NCBI GenBank assembly: GCA_016284875.1
Contig: JAEEPS010000007.1
Coordinates: 1 to 64,000, forward strand
Length of the DNA: 64,000 bases
DNA from: Salinivirgaceae bacterium
GTDB taxonomy: Bacteria > Bacteroidota > Bacteroidia > Bacteroidales > SZUA-534
Direction: 5' to 3'
A model generated the notes under the pieces. It had not been told where the DNA came from, made no database searches, and worked only from the letters and a program-made list of their open reading frames with translations. Positions 34,765-44,507 of the stretch are shown here, piece by piece (positions within the stretch are counted from its first letter, which is position 1; each line of letters opens with the position of its first letter). Position numbers and translations under genes: made by a program.

Positions 34765-35814
34765 TTACCCCAATATTTTAATAGTTCTTTCAATCGCGGT
34801 TTTAAAATCGAAATTTGGCTTAAATCCCAAATTGCTTATTCTGCCTGTATCGAGTATGGCCTGCATGGCTATTGAGAATCCTTTTTTCTCCGTCTCTGAC
34901 GGCAAATCAAACACAACATTTGTGCCTGCGACATTAGCACATGCCAATGCAAAATCTTTTAAGTGTACATTGCACTTGTCGTTGGCCACATTATATACTG
35001 CACCAACTTCACCATGAAGAAGTACAAACAGCATTGCCGCAACGGCATCGGCCACATACGTGTATGAGAAAAACTGTTCGCCTTTGCTTTTCAGTACAAT
35101 ATCTTCGCCTCGCAAGGCTTTGACAATGAACTGCGACGACGCTTTTGTGTCACTCATCAGCATTGTAGGGCCAAAAACACGACTCAGCCTAACAATCTTT
35201 ACATCTACCCCTTTTTCAGAAATATAAGATTGGCATAGCGCTTCACTCACACGTTTCGACTCCGTATAACAGGAACGTGCGGTTGAAAGGTTCAACTGCC
35301 CAGTATAATCTTCTGTAAACACATCGCTACCTCTAGCGTTGCCATAAACCTCAACTGAAGACGGGTACAAAACCATCGCACCGCATTCAGCAGCCTTGTT
35401 TAGCGCATACTCCGCACCTTTTACATTTATTTCAATAGTTTCAACGGGATATTGCGAGTAAGCCAACGGGTGTGTATTGCTTGCCAACGGAATAATGTAA
35501 TCCACTCTGACATCAGCGGGCAAAGGTTCTCTGACATCTTGCTCAATAAAATGAAAATGTTCATTGCCAAAATATTCACCCAATCTCACTTTGGCTTTGT
35601 TCTTGCTACGCCCGACAGCATATATGTTGATATTGGCTCCTTGCTGGTTGTATAGCATCAGGGCGTCAATCAGACAAACACCTATCAAACCGCTTGCACC
35701 TGTAATCAAGAACCGTTTACCTTGCAGTTCTTCTATGCCCTTAATTCCCAAAATAGTATTCAGGTCTTCTTGATAAAGCGGGTGTTGTTTATTCAAACAT
35801 TTTATTTCAGCCAT
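34765..35814 (-). CDS. NAD-dependent epimerase/dehydratase (extended SDR)
   Basis: 349 residues. Nucleotide-binding ITGASGLIGVCLIDALML lies at about 37-54, later than usual because of a 35-residue N-terminal extension. YPSSVEVYGNA and the catalytic YTESKR (Tyr-x-x-x-Lys) follow, then the RLSRVFGPTM block. It lies between the IspD/TarI-like gene (13-bp overlap) and licD (8 bp apart). In that context it probably reduces or epimerises the compound to be CDP-activated or the activated product; the substrate is inferred only. Confidence 0.83.
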   Translation of the reverse strand: MAEIKCLNKQHPLYQEDLNTILGIKGIEELQGKRFLITGASGLIGVCLIDALMLYNQQGANINIYAVGRSKNKAKVRLGEYFGNEHFHFIEQDVREPLPADVRVDYIIPLASNTHPLAYSQYPVETIEINVKGAEYALNKAAECGAMVLYPSSVEVYGNARGSDVFTEDYTGQLNLSTARSCYTESKRVSEALCQSYISEKGVDVKIVRLSRVFGPTMLMSDTKASSQFIVKALRGEDIVLKSKGEQFFSYTYVADAVAAMLFVLLHGEVGAVYNVANDKCNVHLKDFALACANVAGTNVVFDLPSETEKKGFSIAMQAILDTGRISNLGFKPNFDFKTAIERTIKILG

Positions 35815-36530
35815 GAGTCCTTATCCATTTTCAAATAACTCTTGAACATTTCAAGATCATCCTTTGTTGTCAACTTGATATTCTTATCCGAGCCCGCAGC
35901 AAAATGCAATGTCTCTCCTAATTCTACCATCATTGTGTTTGTATATGCAGAGCCATATATACCAATTCCCTTTTTGAACGCTTCGTGATATGCTTCATTT
36001 AATTTTTTAAAATGATAAGCCTGCGGCGTTGACACACGACGCAGGGTTTCGCGTGGTATATATTGTTTTGTGGTAGTATCATCTTCGGGATTCACTACAA
36101 ATATCTGTTCATTATAAGGAAGTGAAGTAACTCCATTACCAAACTCTTTTGCCTTATGAATAACATCTGTCAAAACCGTGTCATCGACGAGTGGGCGAAT
36201 TCCATCATGAATAACAATTATATCATCGTCTTGGCACTTACCCTCTAAATTATACACTCCATTACGTATGCTTTCTTGTCCAGTATTTCCTCCGCTGACA
36301 ACCCATTTCAATTTTGAGATATTGAATTGTCGGGCATAGGCCCACAACACATCGTGCCAACCATCAAGACATACCACCCCAATTTCATCCACCATAGGGT
36401 GATGCTGGAATCCTTCCAATGTGTAGATAATAATAGGCTTATCATACACATTGATAAATTGTTTGGGAATATCTTGTCCCATACGGTTTCCTGAACCGCC
36501 TGCAATAATTATTGCTACTGTCTTGCTCAT
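35802..36530 (-). CDS. IspD/TarI-family cytidylyltransferase
   Basis: 242 residues with AIIIAGGSGNRMGQDIPKQF (CTP-binding glycine loop and PKQ), then VIHDGIRPLVDDTVLTDV, and IPRETLRRVSTPQAYHFKKL. The family contains IspD of the MEP pathway and TarI, which makes CDP-ribitol. The neighbouring SDR and licD favour a TarI-like role in making a CDP-alditol for polysaccharide decoration. It overlaps both neighbours (ATGA with the GT4 gene, 13 bp with the SDR). Confidence 0.85.
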   Translation of the reverse strand: MSKTVAIIIAGGSGNRMGQDIPKQFINVYDKPIIIYTLEGFQHHPMVDEIGVVCLDGWHDVLWAYARQFNISKLKWVVSGGNTGQESIRNGVYNLEGKCQDDDIIVIHDGIRPLVDDTVLTDVIHKAKEFGNGVTSLPYNEQIFVVNPEDDTTTKQYIPRETLRRVSTPQAYHFKKLNEAYHEAFKKGIGIYGSAYTNTMMVELGETLHFAAGSDKNIKLTTKDDLEMFKSYLKMDKDSWLK

Positions 36531-37630
36531 ATAGTAGTATTTAACTTGCCAACTAAGTTACTAATTCTCTCCTCGAACGAAACAGTCATAAGGCTTTTTC
36601 GAGGCTTTGTCAAATCAGGGATTAAAGCCAATCCTAACTGTCTATCAATGGCATCTGTTATTCCTTGCACATTCATAGGATCAATAAGTTCGCCATTTAA
36701 ATCATTTACAAGGCAAGAAGAACCTGCCCTCTTTGAAATAATCACACGACATCCTGCCAAAAGCGCCTCGTTGGTTACCGCCCCAAAAGCTTCTTGATAA
36801 CTTGCTAAAATCAAGACGCTTGCAAGATTATACCAAGCATACAACTCATCACCATCAAATCTACCAGTGAAAATAACTTCTTTGTTTGTCGCTTTTGCCC
36901 GTTCTTCCAATTTTACTCGTTCAGTGCCATCACCAACAATAACGAAAACCGCATCGCTGTTTGCATGACCAAAAGCGTCTAATACCCGACAAAGATTTTT
37001 AAGTTCGACCAAACGCCCGACAAACAACAACACCTTCTTACCTTCAAGTCCATAACTTTTTACATACTCACGACTAATCGGCAAAAGACGCTCGTAATTA
37101 GCTGCCGCCCTGATTTCGTTCATAATAATGGGCATCCATACACCTTTATGGAAATGCTGTTGATACCATTGTTCCACTTCGGGTGTAACAACTATCAAAT
37201 TGTCGAAACATTTTGCAAAATTTTGTCTCAACCATGCATGCATCTTGGTGAAATCGTTGTGATTGACAATCATATCGTAACTGTCATCTGTCATACTCAC
37301 AACCTTGAACTTTCCTCGGGTAATCCACCTATATAACAACACCTGCATAGCCGATATTTGAAATTCTGGCACAATCACCACTTCGGGCTTCTCTTTGTGA
37401 AGCATTCTCCATAAACCAAAGCATATTTTTCGAGTTTCGCCCCTCAATTTAATGCCTTTCAAATAAACAGGCCTAAATAAGCAGTTGTTTTCCAATTGGT
37501 TGATATCGAATCTTTGCGCCTTGCCCTCTCTCGAATAGAAACACATTATCATACCTAAACATTCATGCAACGCGTTGTAAGTGTCCACCCTATAAGGGGC
37601 TATATTAGTGCGAATAAAAATGTTCGACAT
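36527..37630 (-). CDS. GT4-family glycosyltransferase
   Basis: 367 residues, GT-B fold. The C-terminal half has KKVLLFVGRLVELKNLCRVL, FVIVGDGTERVKLEERA, VIFTGRFDGDELYAWYNLAS and the donor-binding ASYQEAFGAVTNEALLAGCR (Glu-x7-Glu). The N-terminus is SNIFIRTNIAPYRVDTYNAL. It probably uses a nucleotide-sugar donor in O-unit assembly; the sugar cannot be told. Its TGA overlaps the ATG of the cytidylyltransferase gene. Confidence 0.9.
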   Translation of the reverse strand: MSNIFIRTNIAPYRVDTYNALHECLGMIMCFYSREGKAQRFDINQLENNCLFRPVYLKGIKLRGETRKICFGLWRMLHKEKPEVVIVPEFQISAMQVLLYRWITRGKFKVVSMTDDSYDMIVNHNDFTKMHAWLRQNFAKCFDNLIVVTPEVEQWYQQHFHKGVWMPIIMNEIRAAANYERLLPISREYVKSYGLEGKKVLLFVGRLVELKNLCRVLDAFGHANSDAVFVIVGDGTERVKLEERAKATNKEVIFTGRFDGDELYAWYNLASVLILASYQEAFGAVTNEALLAGCRVIISKRAGSSCLVNDLNGELIDPMNVQGITDAIDRQLGLALIPDLTKPRKSLMTVSFEERISNLVGKLNTTI

Positions 37631-37641
37631 ACATTATTTCT

Positions 37642-38625
37642 TTACATAACCCATTTACCCAGCCCCATTTTTTTCAGTATTTGAAGCATAATCATATTTA
37701 ACGGCAATACCATTGCAATAGCGACTAAAGGGTAAATTGCTGCATTAATATACTGCAAGAATGACAAACCTGACAGTAATGATATTATTGCAAAATGAGT
37801 AAGATATATTCCATAACTCATTGTCGAGATTAATCTCACTCCCCCTGCTATTCTATTAAATTGCCATGGGGACGCAATAATTAGAGTAAATACTAATATC
37901 GTTTCAATAATTCTATATGAATCAAGTATTTTTGCGTTTATCATAAAAATGAGCATCCCTACTATATAAACACAAATACACAATACTACCAACAATTTGT
38001 AGTATCGCTTGATTTGCTCAACATTTATGCTAATAACGTATCCTGCGACAAAATAGAAGCTGTACAAAAGATTGTCAGACACAAAACGGTGGAATAATTG
38101 CAAACATGGCAAATATTGGCCGAGAATATATATGACAAGAAGCAACGCAAGAAAGTATATTTTCAATCCACTTGTACTATGCTGTATTATTTTTCGAAGA
38201 AGCGGTGTAATTAGGTACAATCCTAAAATAAGATATATGTACCAATATATGGTATGGATACCACCAGTCAAAGTGCTCTTTACTATCCAAGTGAGACAGC
38301 CCGATAACATATGGTTTTCTTTATAATAGAGAAACGTACCTAATACAAAACTCCAAACCAAGAACGGTATTAAAATGCGCTGTAATCTCTTCTTAAAAAA
38401 CAAATTTATGGGTTCATCTTTGCCCAAAAGCAACGCTCCGCTAAGCATTACAAACAATGGAACAGCCGTATAAATTATATGCCATAACGCTCCGCCCCAA
38501 TGAATTATTCCAAAGGAATTTGATTCGACCACAATAGCTGCATTAAGCCGAGCGCACGCATGTATGGCAATTACAAATAAAATGGCAATTGTGCGTACAA
38601 AATCGAACGATGCGATTCTATTCAT
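37642..38625 (-). CDS. Acyltransferase-3 family membrane protein (O-acetyltransferase)
   Basis: 327 residues with about ten membrane helices. It starts RIASFDFVRTIAILFVIAIH, with the family's conserved Arg and His near residues 11 and 21, followed by WGGALWHIIYTAVPLFVMLS and FFKKRLQRILIPFLVWSFV. These proteins O-acetylate polysaccharides or their lipid-linked precursors in the inner membrane. 11 bp separate it from the GT4 gene. Confidence 0.9.
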   Translation of the reverse strand: MNRIASFDFVRTIAILFVIAIHACARLNAAIVVESNSFGIIHWGGALWHIIYTAVPLFVMLSGALLLGKDEPINLFFKKRLQRILIPFLVWSFVLGTFLYYKENHMLSGCLTWIVKSTLTGGIHTIYWYIYLILGLYLITPLLRKIIQHSTSGLKIYFLALLLVIYILGQYLPCLQLFHRFVSDNLLYSFYFVAGYVISINVEQIKRYYKLLVVLCICVYIVGMLIFMINAKILDSYRIIETILVFTLIIASPWQFNRIAGGVRLISTMSYGIYLTHFAIISLLSGLSFLQYINAAIYPLVAIAMVLPLNMIMLQILKKMGLGKWVM

Positions 38626-38666
38626 AATCTTTACTTCGTGTGTTTTTTATTGTAAACAGTTGTATT

Positions 38667-39302
38667 CTACCACATAAGATCTAAGGGCAATACCCCACAT
38701 TTGAATTGATTGTCAGCAAGCCATTTAAGATAATCAGGCAATAACAAACGTGTTCCTTTTTCGTGCAGATGACAAAAATGAAACAACACAATGTCACCAA
38801 ACTTTGTTTTTGCTTTCAAATTATCAATGGCATGTTGGTAATAAAAATGCTCTAGAGCCGAATCTCCCGAGTTTAAAGACCAATACACTATCCGATATTT
38901 ATGGCGCAATCCTAACCAATTTTTAATGGTAAGACTACCATGCGGCGGACGGAAAAAAAAAGTATGTAGCACCGCATCTGCTTTTTCGACATCTGTTAAA
39001 TATGACTTTGACGAAGCTTTATACGCATGATGGTGACTATAGGAATGATTTCCTATAATGTGTCCTTGTTCGCGTAATAACGCCAATAGTTCTGGATGCT
39101 TTTCCGCATTATCGCCTCTACAAAAAAAAGTTGCCTTGAAATTATACTTTGCCAACTCTTCCAAAACAAATTCAGTAATTCTGGGTTCTGGACCATCATC
39201 AAAAGTTAAATAAACAGCCTTCTCTTTGTTTGGAATAGTACTTACATAAACCGTCTTCTTCAACAAATAGTTCTGTATTTTTTTAATTATGTTTTTTGAC
39301 AT
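38667..39302 (-). CDS. NodB-type polysaccharide deacetylase (short, cytoplasmic)
   Basis: 211 residues. All five NodB motifs are present: AVYLTFDDGPEPR, HIIGNHSYSHH, FFFRPPHGSLT, YWSLNSGD and IVLFHFCHLHEKG. No signal peptide, so it should act in the cytoplasm. It overlaps the FkbH-like gene by 20 bp, suggesting joint translation and a shared substrate. This is the second deacetylase of the locus; the other (30173-31018) is a different subtype. Confidence 0.9.
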   Translation of the reverse strand: MSKNIIKKIQNYLLKKTVYVSTIPNKEKAVYLTFDDGPEPRITEFVLEELAKYNFKATFFCRGDNAEKHPELLALLREQGHIIGNHSYSHHHAYKASSKSYLTDVEKADAVLHTFFFRPPHGSLTIKNWLGLRHKYRIVYWSLNSGDSALEHFYYQHAIDNLKAKTKFGDIVLFHFCHLHEKGTRLLLPDYLKWLADNQFKCGVLPLDLMW

Positions 39303-41037
39303 TGGTTAAATCGATTACAGTTACAATATTCGGATACTGCGGATTGTGCTTGTGCAAATAGGTTTCAATATCATTTTGTTCGGAAATCTTCGCCATATGA
39401 TGCTCGTTGATAACAGCCTTCATCGGTCCATTAAGATTGGTTTTCTTAAAATCGAATAGAATCTCATTTCCAAGCTTTCCTGCAAGAAAATTTATCAACG
39501 TTGGTTCTATCTTTTTATTCGCCACTCGGCAAGAAATGACAAAGTCCGTTATACGAGGTTTCTCTTCGGTTCTTACAATCATAAACCCCACAATCCCATA
39601 ATTGCCAAACTTGTCAGTTGACTCCATTACATAACATTTATATGACGGGCTATTGATTATCTTCATCAATTCATCCATCGTTAACCTACGACCAGACGAA
39701 TTTAATTGATTGGTCCGTTGCAATAATTCGTAACAACGAGGGATGTTTTGTTCTGTTGGAAAAGAGATTGTTAGTGTGATTTGGCAATTAATCAAAAAAG
39801 AATCAATATTTCCTGTCCACAATTCTTGCTCTTTGTTCAACTGCTCAAGCATACTATAAGTATCTCGTCTCTTGGCAGAATCTTCACTAACAGGGACATC
39901 AAAACGGTCTGTCTTCGCAAATGCTATGATTTCAGAAGGATCAACACAAGTGATTTCTGGAATGGCCGTTTTTACCTCGTCTCGCTCAAACGGGTTGTCG
40001 TCAACAAACACAAACGTATTGGCATTAATATTCATGCCTTTAATTGTCTTTAGAATATTTTGACTTTTCGGATTCCAATTTATTTTTCTAAAGACAAATA
40101 AGTCCGCCACTCCTGCCTGTTCGAGAATCTTTGTGGCTTGTTCCTCGCTATTCTTCGATACGATGCTGTTCACTATTCCTTTGGCATCAAGCTGCTTGAC
40201 TAGTTCAATTAACTCTGGCTTGATTTGCACATTATCACTCTCTATAAGCACTCCATCCCACAATGTATTATCTAAATCCCATATAACACATTTTACTTTT
40301 TTTGTTGAGATTAATTCTTGTTTGAGCGATTCCTTTGGTTGTACTTCCAACTCTTCAAATATCAATTCAACCTTCTCGTCTGCATCCGCAGGATGAATAC
40401 TAATAACCGAGGCTTCATAATACCTCTCTAATGGCAGTTCTGATGAGATTCTTCCTTTTGGCAAATCAACTCTTTCCCGCAACAACAGATCTTTATTTTT
40501 GTTTCTCAAATCAATTAATAACGCTGTCGGTTCTGACTCATTTACAATGGAATAGTACAAAAGGTGAGAATGAGCGGCTGGTAATGCCAATTTTGACTTA
40601 CCAACCAATTTTCTTCTATATTTTTCCCATGCGCCAAAACATTTTGACTTTATTTTAAAGCCTGGCATAAATTTGGCAACCTTTTTACTAAACCAGCCAA
40701 ACGCACAGACTTTTTTATATACATCAAGGTATGATTTCCCATTCAGTATATTCGTTTCAATTTTTGCCTCAAGTTTTGACCATGGCTTAAAAATGATTTT
40801 TGCTCCAACTTTACCGTTAACCTCAAATGGCTCAATGCCTCGCTCAAATCTTGCACAATGGCCATCTGCCCGCGATAGAAATCGGACACACGTAAAATAG
40901 CATTCAGGCGCAGAACACTCAACACAATGTTCCCCCCACATCAACGGCATAAGCAACTTTTGATTTCCGTATTGTCTTTCCATAATTATCTTCATTTTTG
41001 CGGAAAGACGCGTGAAAAAATACTGATACTCAAACAT
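39283..41037 (-). CDS. FkbH-like HAD-IIIC protein with Cys-rich N-terminus and GNAT C-terminus
   Basis: Up to 584 residues; starts at 40995 or 40983 are also possible. An N-terminal region of about 230 residues has a Cys cluster (HCVECSAPECYFTC) of unknown role. The HAD-IIIC domain follows (about 245-385) with the catalytic VIWDLDNTLWDGVL and FVDDNPFERDEVK. A C-terminal GNAT-like acyltransferase part (about 410-580) contains LLQRTNQLNSSGRRLT. In polyketide systems FkbH loads glyceryl groups from 1,3-bisphosphoglycerate onto an acyl-carrier protein. No carrier protein is nearby, so the acceptor here is open. It overlaps the NodB deacetylase gene. Confidence 0.83.
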   Translation of the reverse strand: MFEYQYFFTRLSAKMKIIMERQYGNQKLLMPLMWGEHCVECSAPECYFTCVRFLSRADGHCARFERGIEPFEVNGKVGAKIIFKPWSKLEAKIETNILNGKSYLDVYKKVCAFGWFSKKVAKFMPGFKIKSKCFGAWEKYRRKLVGKSKLALPAAHSHLLYYSIVNESEPTALLIDLRNKNKDLLLRERVDLPKGRISSELPLERYYEASVISIHPADADEKVELIFEELEVQPKESLKQELISTKKVKCVIWDLDNTLWDGVLIESDNVQIKPELIELVKQLDAKGIVNSIVSKNSEEQATKILEQAGVADLFVFRKINWNPKSQNILKTIKGMNINANTFVFVDDNPFERDEVKTAIPEITCVDPSEIIAFAKTDRFDVPVSEDSAKRRDTYSMLEQLNKEQELWTGNIDSFLINCQITLTISFPTEQNIPRCYELLQRTNQLNSSGRRLTMDELMKIINSPSYKCYVMESTDKFGNYGIVGFMIVRTEEKPRITDFVISCRVANKKIEPTLINFLAGKLGNEILFDFKKTNLNGPMKAVINEHHMAKISEQNDIETYLHKHNPQYPNIVTVIDLTNVKKHN

Positions 41038-41117
41038 ATAAAATAATAATCCGAATCAACATAACTAAATACTTCATATTTATGTCAGCTATAATGATTT
41101 TTAAAAACACTTGACTC

Positions 41118-41954
41118 TCATGTTTTTTTCTTTAATGCCATCCACAACCTTGGAAAGCAACATCTAAAAATTGTTGTTATAGTATGAAATATTGCCGTAG
41201 GTAGTCCGTAAAATGTACGTTGTTGATAGAAAAGAATGCCCAATGGCATTCCATTAGGAAGATTTAAGCTCCTCCATCGTTCGCGGAACGGCACATTCGG
41301 GTCAGCCCATTTATCAGATTTGTCATGAGCATCACATGTCCCAATATAATCTCCCAACAAATAAACTGGCACTCCTCTCTCTCTTGCCAAAAGGCCGTAA
41401 TGAATATCACCACCTGCATGATGATAATGTGAATCAATATTGCCTAACAATTGGAATATTTTTCGTGATATCAACACAAAATTGCCATTCATCCCATACC
41501 CTTCTTGCAATTCTCCATTTGGGGCTATTTTTTTGCCTTTAATAATAATCCCGTATGTACATTCATTTGTAGACTCATCTTTAGTAGCGCCTACAAGAAT
41601 TGCTTTGTCATCGGTCTCTTTTGCTTTAGCCAAAACCATATCAATGGCATTTTTAAACAAATGAGTATCATCATTCAACCATAGATAATAATCATAATCT
41701 TGCTTTGCTGCCATATCCCATGCCAAACGCATGCCTCTAGCCCAAAATAAATTACCATCTCCTTGAATAATGTGCACTAATGGATATTTCTCTTTAATAG
41801 CCTCTGGCGTTCCATCGGTGCAACCATCGTTGGTAAGATAAATGTCAATGCTATAATTGTTTTGGTCATAATGTTGTTCTGCCACTTGTCGCAGACAGCG
41901 CAACGTGGTTTCTCGACGGTTAAACACCGTCATCAAAATTGCTATCCGTTTCAT
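41118..41954 (-). CDS. GT2-family glycosyltransferase
   Basis: 278 residues, GT-A fold. IAILMTVFNRRETTLRCLRQ opens the nucleotide-binding part, IYLTNDGCTDGTPEAIKEKY follows, and the metal-binding acidic motif is in YYLWLNDDTHLFKNAIDMV. HHAGGDIHYGLLARERG resembles the acceptor-side motif of rhamnosyltransferase-like enzymes. Its ATG overlaps the stop of the preceding GT4 gene (4 bp). Confidence 0.9.
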   Translation of the reverse strand: MKRIAILMTVFNRRETTLRCLRQVAEQHYDQNNYSIDIYLTNDGCTDGTPEAIKEKYPLVHIIQGDGNLFWARGMRLAWDMAAKQDYDYYLWLNDDTHLFKNAIDMVLAKAKETDDKAILVGATKDESTNECTYGIIIKGKKIAPNGELQEGYGMNGNFVLISRKIFQLLGNIDSHYHHAGGDIHYGLLARERGVPVYLLGDYIGTCDAHDKSDKWADPNVPFRERWRSLNLPNGMPLGILFYQQRTFYGLPTAIFHTITTIFRCCFPRLWMALKKKT

Positions 41955-43246
41955 TTAGTGTTTTCTTTTAATAACTTGGTACCAACATGAGCTACATCTT
42001 GATATGTTTCTCTCAAATCTTGCAAAATCTTCTTCTTATCATGCCTCGCAATTGCACACTTGCAGCCCTCTTTTGCCATCCGCAAATATGGCTGTGGCTC
42101 AGTTGCAATTTGCATAATGTGCCAAGCTAGTTCATACGGAGCATTAGATGGAACCAGTATGCCTGTGCGTCCATTATCAATTAGGGTAGGCACACCACCA
42201 ACGTAAGTACCCATGAGGGGCAGTCCCAACATTTGTGCTTCACACACGCTGTTAGGGCTGTTGTCGATATATGATGGATGCACATAAACACTGCTGTTAA
42301 GCAAAACATTGCAAAGTGCAGTCTCATCCAACACGCCCAAATAATTTATATTCAAATTTGCGCTTTTTAGGTGTAACGCGCGCTCAAAAAAACGTACAAG
42401 CATCGCATCTTCTCCTATACCAACAACATTCCACTCAAACTTAATGTCCGTATGCTGTTTTAACAAACTTGCCGTTTTTAGAATAAAGTCTAGCCCTTTA
42501 TAAATTGTATCTGACAACGTTGACGATATTACCAAAGTTTCGCTCGGTTTGTACTCCCACTCGCCTTTATGCACATAAAAACTCTCACGCAACACCTCAT
42601 CAACATGGTAATAACGCGCTGTTGAGGCCAAAAGAGTTGCCAACTGACAATCCCATTGCGTACGACCCATACAATATTTCAGTTTCGAGAACAACTCAAC
42701 CTCTCTTTTGCTACGCTCATGCATGCTGTTTTTAGCAAAAATGTAACCGTTTCTTGCAAGCCATTCCCGCTTCGTAATAGGGAAAAGAAATGACCATTTG
42801 TTTATTGCTTGTGGGAAAAAAGCATTGTCAATCGGCCCCAATAATCCTTGAAAATGTACAACTAATGGAACGCTTGTGTTACCAATAATTGTGGCCAAGC
42901 TGTTCTCCAATCCAAACAAATGAATAACATCTGGTTTGAAATTGTTTATAACCACTTGTAACTCCATTACATAATCGGAATCTTCGTGTTTTTTATATCC
43001 GCCGTAGTATTTGCCGATTTTTTGCAATCGTGATAATTTCTTTCCCTTTATAGGATAATATGTTGTATTTCCAAATCTTTCTATTTTCTCTTCATTGTTT
43101 GTGATATATGCAATGCCCAACTCAATATTACCATCAGCTTCAAGCAAACGCTGAAGTGATGACACCCATCCTCCACCATTATAGGTGTCAGTTCTGCCAT
43201 TTTGTTTTAACAATTTATATCCAGATGTCAGCCAAAGTGCTTTCAT
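41951..43246 (-). CDS. GT4-family glycosyltransferase
   Basis: 431 residues, GT-B fold. N-terminal ALWLTSGYKLLKQNGRTDTY and VIHLFGLENSLATII; C-terminal LVISSTLSDTIYKGLDFILK, WNVVGIGEDAMLVRF, and the donor site VYVHPSYIDNSPNSVCEAQM, then GLPLMGTYVGGVPTLIDNG. It probably acts in repeat-unit assembly on the cytoplasmic side. It overlaps the next gene by 4 bp and lies 8 bp after the polymerase gene. Confidence 0.9.
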   Translation of the reverse strand: MKALWLTSGYKLLKQNGRTDTYNGGGWVSSLQRLLEADGNIELGIAYITNNEEKIERFGNTTYYPIKGKKLSRLQKIGKYYGGYKKHEDSDYVMELQVVINNFKPDVIHLFGLENSLATIIGNTSVPLVVHFQGLLGPIDNAFFPQAINKWSFLFPITKREWLARNGYIFAKNSMHERSKREVELFSKLKYCMGRTQWDCQLATLLASTARYYHVDEVLRESFYVHKGEWEYKPSETLVISSTLSDTIYKGLDFILKTASLLKQHTDIKFEWNVVGIGEDAMLVRFFERALHLKSANLNINYLGVLDETALCNVLLNSSVYVHPSYIDNSPNSVCEAQMLGLPLMGTYVGGVPTLIDNGRTGILVPSNAPYELAWHIMQIATEPQPYLRMAKEGCKCAIARHDKKKILQDLRETYQDVAHVGTKLLKENTK

Positions 43247-43254
43247 ATTATTTC

Positions 43255-44505
43255 TTAATTAGCAACCAATATATCTCCATCTGTTTGTATTTCTGCACAG
43301 ATATCGTCATATAATTCAGAACTTGACAAATCAGGATACTTGACAAATATTAAACTCCAAAAAAGAGGGTGATTCAAAAATGCTTCCCCATTAAGTAATA
43401 ACAATATTATTATTGGAACTATCATCGACTCATACCTTGTTACTGCTGGTGCATTTTTAAATAACAAAAAAAAATAAAAAATAATAAATGGTATACCCAT
43501 GCTATTCAATGCTCCTGTAAAGCCATTGCCAGCACCTCTCATTTTGTCCCCTAAAATACCATATCGCGAATCTTGCAAAAAACCATTGCCGATAATAGGA
43601 TGTCGTTTTACGTTCTCGAGGTCAATCTGTAAAGCTCCCATTCGTGACCAAGAAACTTCTCCTCTTCCTAACTCCAAAGCATCATCATATTGTTTTTCTA
43701 CTTTTTCGCCAAGGAAATCCAATGTATTGTATGCCCACATAAATATTGCAGCCATAGAAAATGCTAAAACAAATTTAAAAAACACATTTTGTATGTTTTT
43801 CACAATTACCAACAAAACCAATACAGCAAACACCACATAACCAGTAGTGCTCATTGTTGAAAGCAATGCCAAAAATAAGATAATACATTCTTTCCTAAAT
43901 TGACGTAGTAATTCTCGGATTTGTCCGATATACATAATCGGCACAAGCATAATAAAACCTTGAAAAGCTCCGGGTTCCCAAAACATTCCACTATTTCTAC
44001 GGCCAGTAAAACTATAAATATCTGTTTTTAATATATAATTGAAAACCACAATGGACCTATATTGGCCAATTTCAATTCCTGGAAAATCAACAAATGCATT
44101 AATTAGCCAAAATACAAGTGAAACTACGGAAACAAAAAAAATTACTTTCATATAGGCATAACGGAATTTATATCCAAGAAATGATGTGATTAAAAAACCC
44201 GAATAGAGTCGTGCAATAAAATTGGCATTGGCAAGAACAGAAAAACTTGTCAAAATTGTTGATTGAAGCAAGAATAGCACTACACTTGCTAATATGAACA
44301 TTATTAACTTGAGACTATAAAGCGGTTTGGCATAATATACAGATATTGCCGCTGCGCCTATTGTGGTTCCAAGATATATGTATTTTCCACCTAACTCCCC
44401 AAACAACGGATTCCCACTGATGCATATCAGCCAAAATACCAAAAAAAAATCGATTTTGGACAAGGTTGGTTGTTCTATCGGAATAGTTGTTTTGTAACTA
44501 TTCAT
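43255..44505 (-). CDS. O-antigen polymerase-like membrane protein (Wzy candidate)
   Basis: 416 residues with about ten to twelve predicted membrane helices and a large extracytoplasmic loop (about 255-300, FLGEKVEKQYDDALELGRG, then PIIGNGFLQDSRYGILGDKM). That loop resembles the Wzy_C/O-antigen ligase-type loop. It is the only multi-helix protein of this kind in the locus and lies among glycosyltransferases, so it is the best polymerase candidate. These proteins diverge too fast for naming by sequence alone. Strongly A+T-rich. Confidence 0.8.
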   Translation of the reverse strand: MNSYKTTIPIEQPTLSKIDFFLVFWLICISGNPLFGELGGKYIYLGTTIGAAAISVYYAKPLYSLKLIMFILASVVLFLLQSTILTSFSVLANANFIARLYSGFLITSFLGYKFRYAYMKVIFFVSVVSLVFWLINAFVDFPGIEIGQYRSIVVFNYILKTDIYSFTGRRNSGMFWEPGAFQGFIMLVPIMYIGQIRELLRQFRKECIILFLALLSTMSTTGYVVFAVLVLLVIVKNIQNVFFKFVLAFSMAAIFMWAYNTLDFLGEKVEKQYDDALELGRGEVSWSRMGALQIDLENVKRHPIIGNGFLQDSRYGILGDKMRGAGNGFTGALNSMGIPFIIFYFFLLFKNAPAVTRYESMIVPIIILLLLNGEAFLNHPLFWSLIFVKYPDLSSSELYDDICAEIQTDGDILVAN

Positions 44506-44507
44506 AA

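Noticed and set aside
35802..36530. Housekeeping ispD of the MEP pathway, given ispG in the same window.
   Set aside because: The gene is locked by overlaps into a SDR-licD-GT operon in an A+T-rich accessory block, so a TarI-like role is more likely; not excluded.
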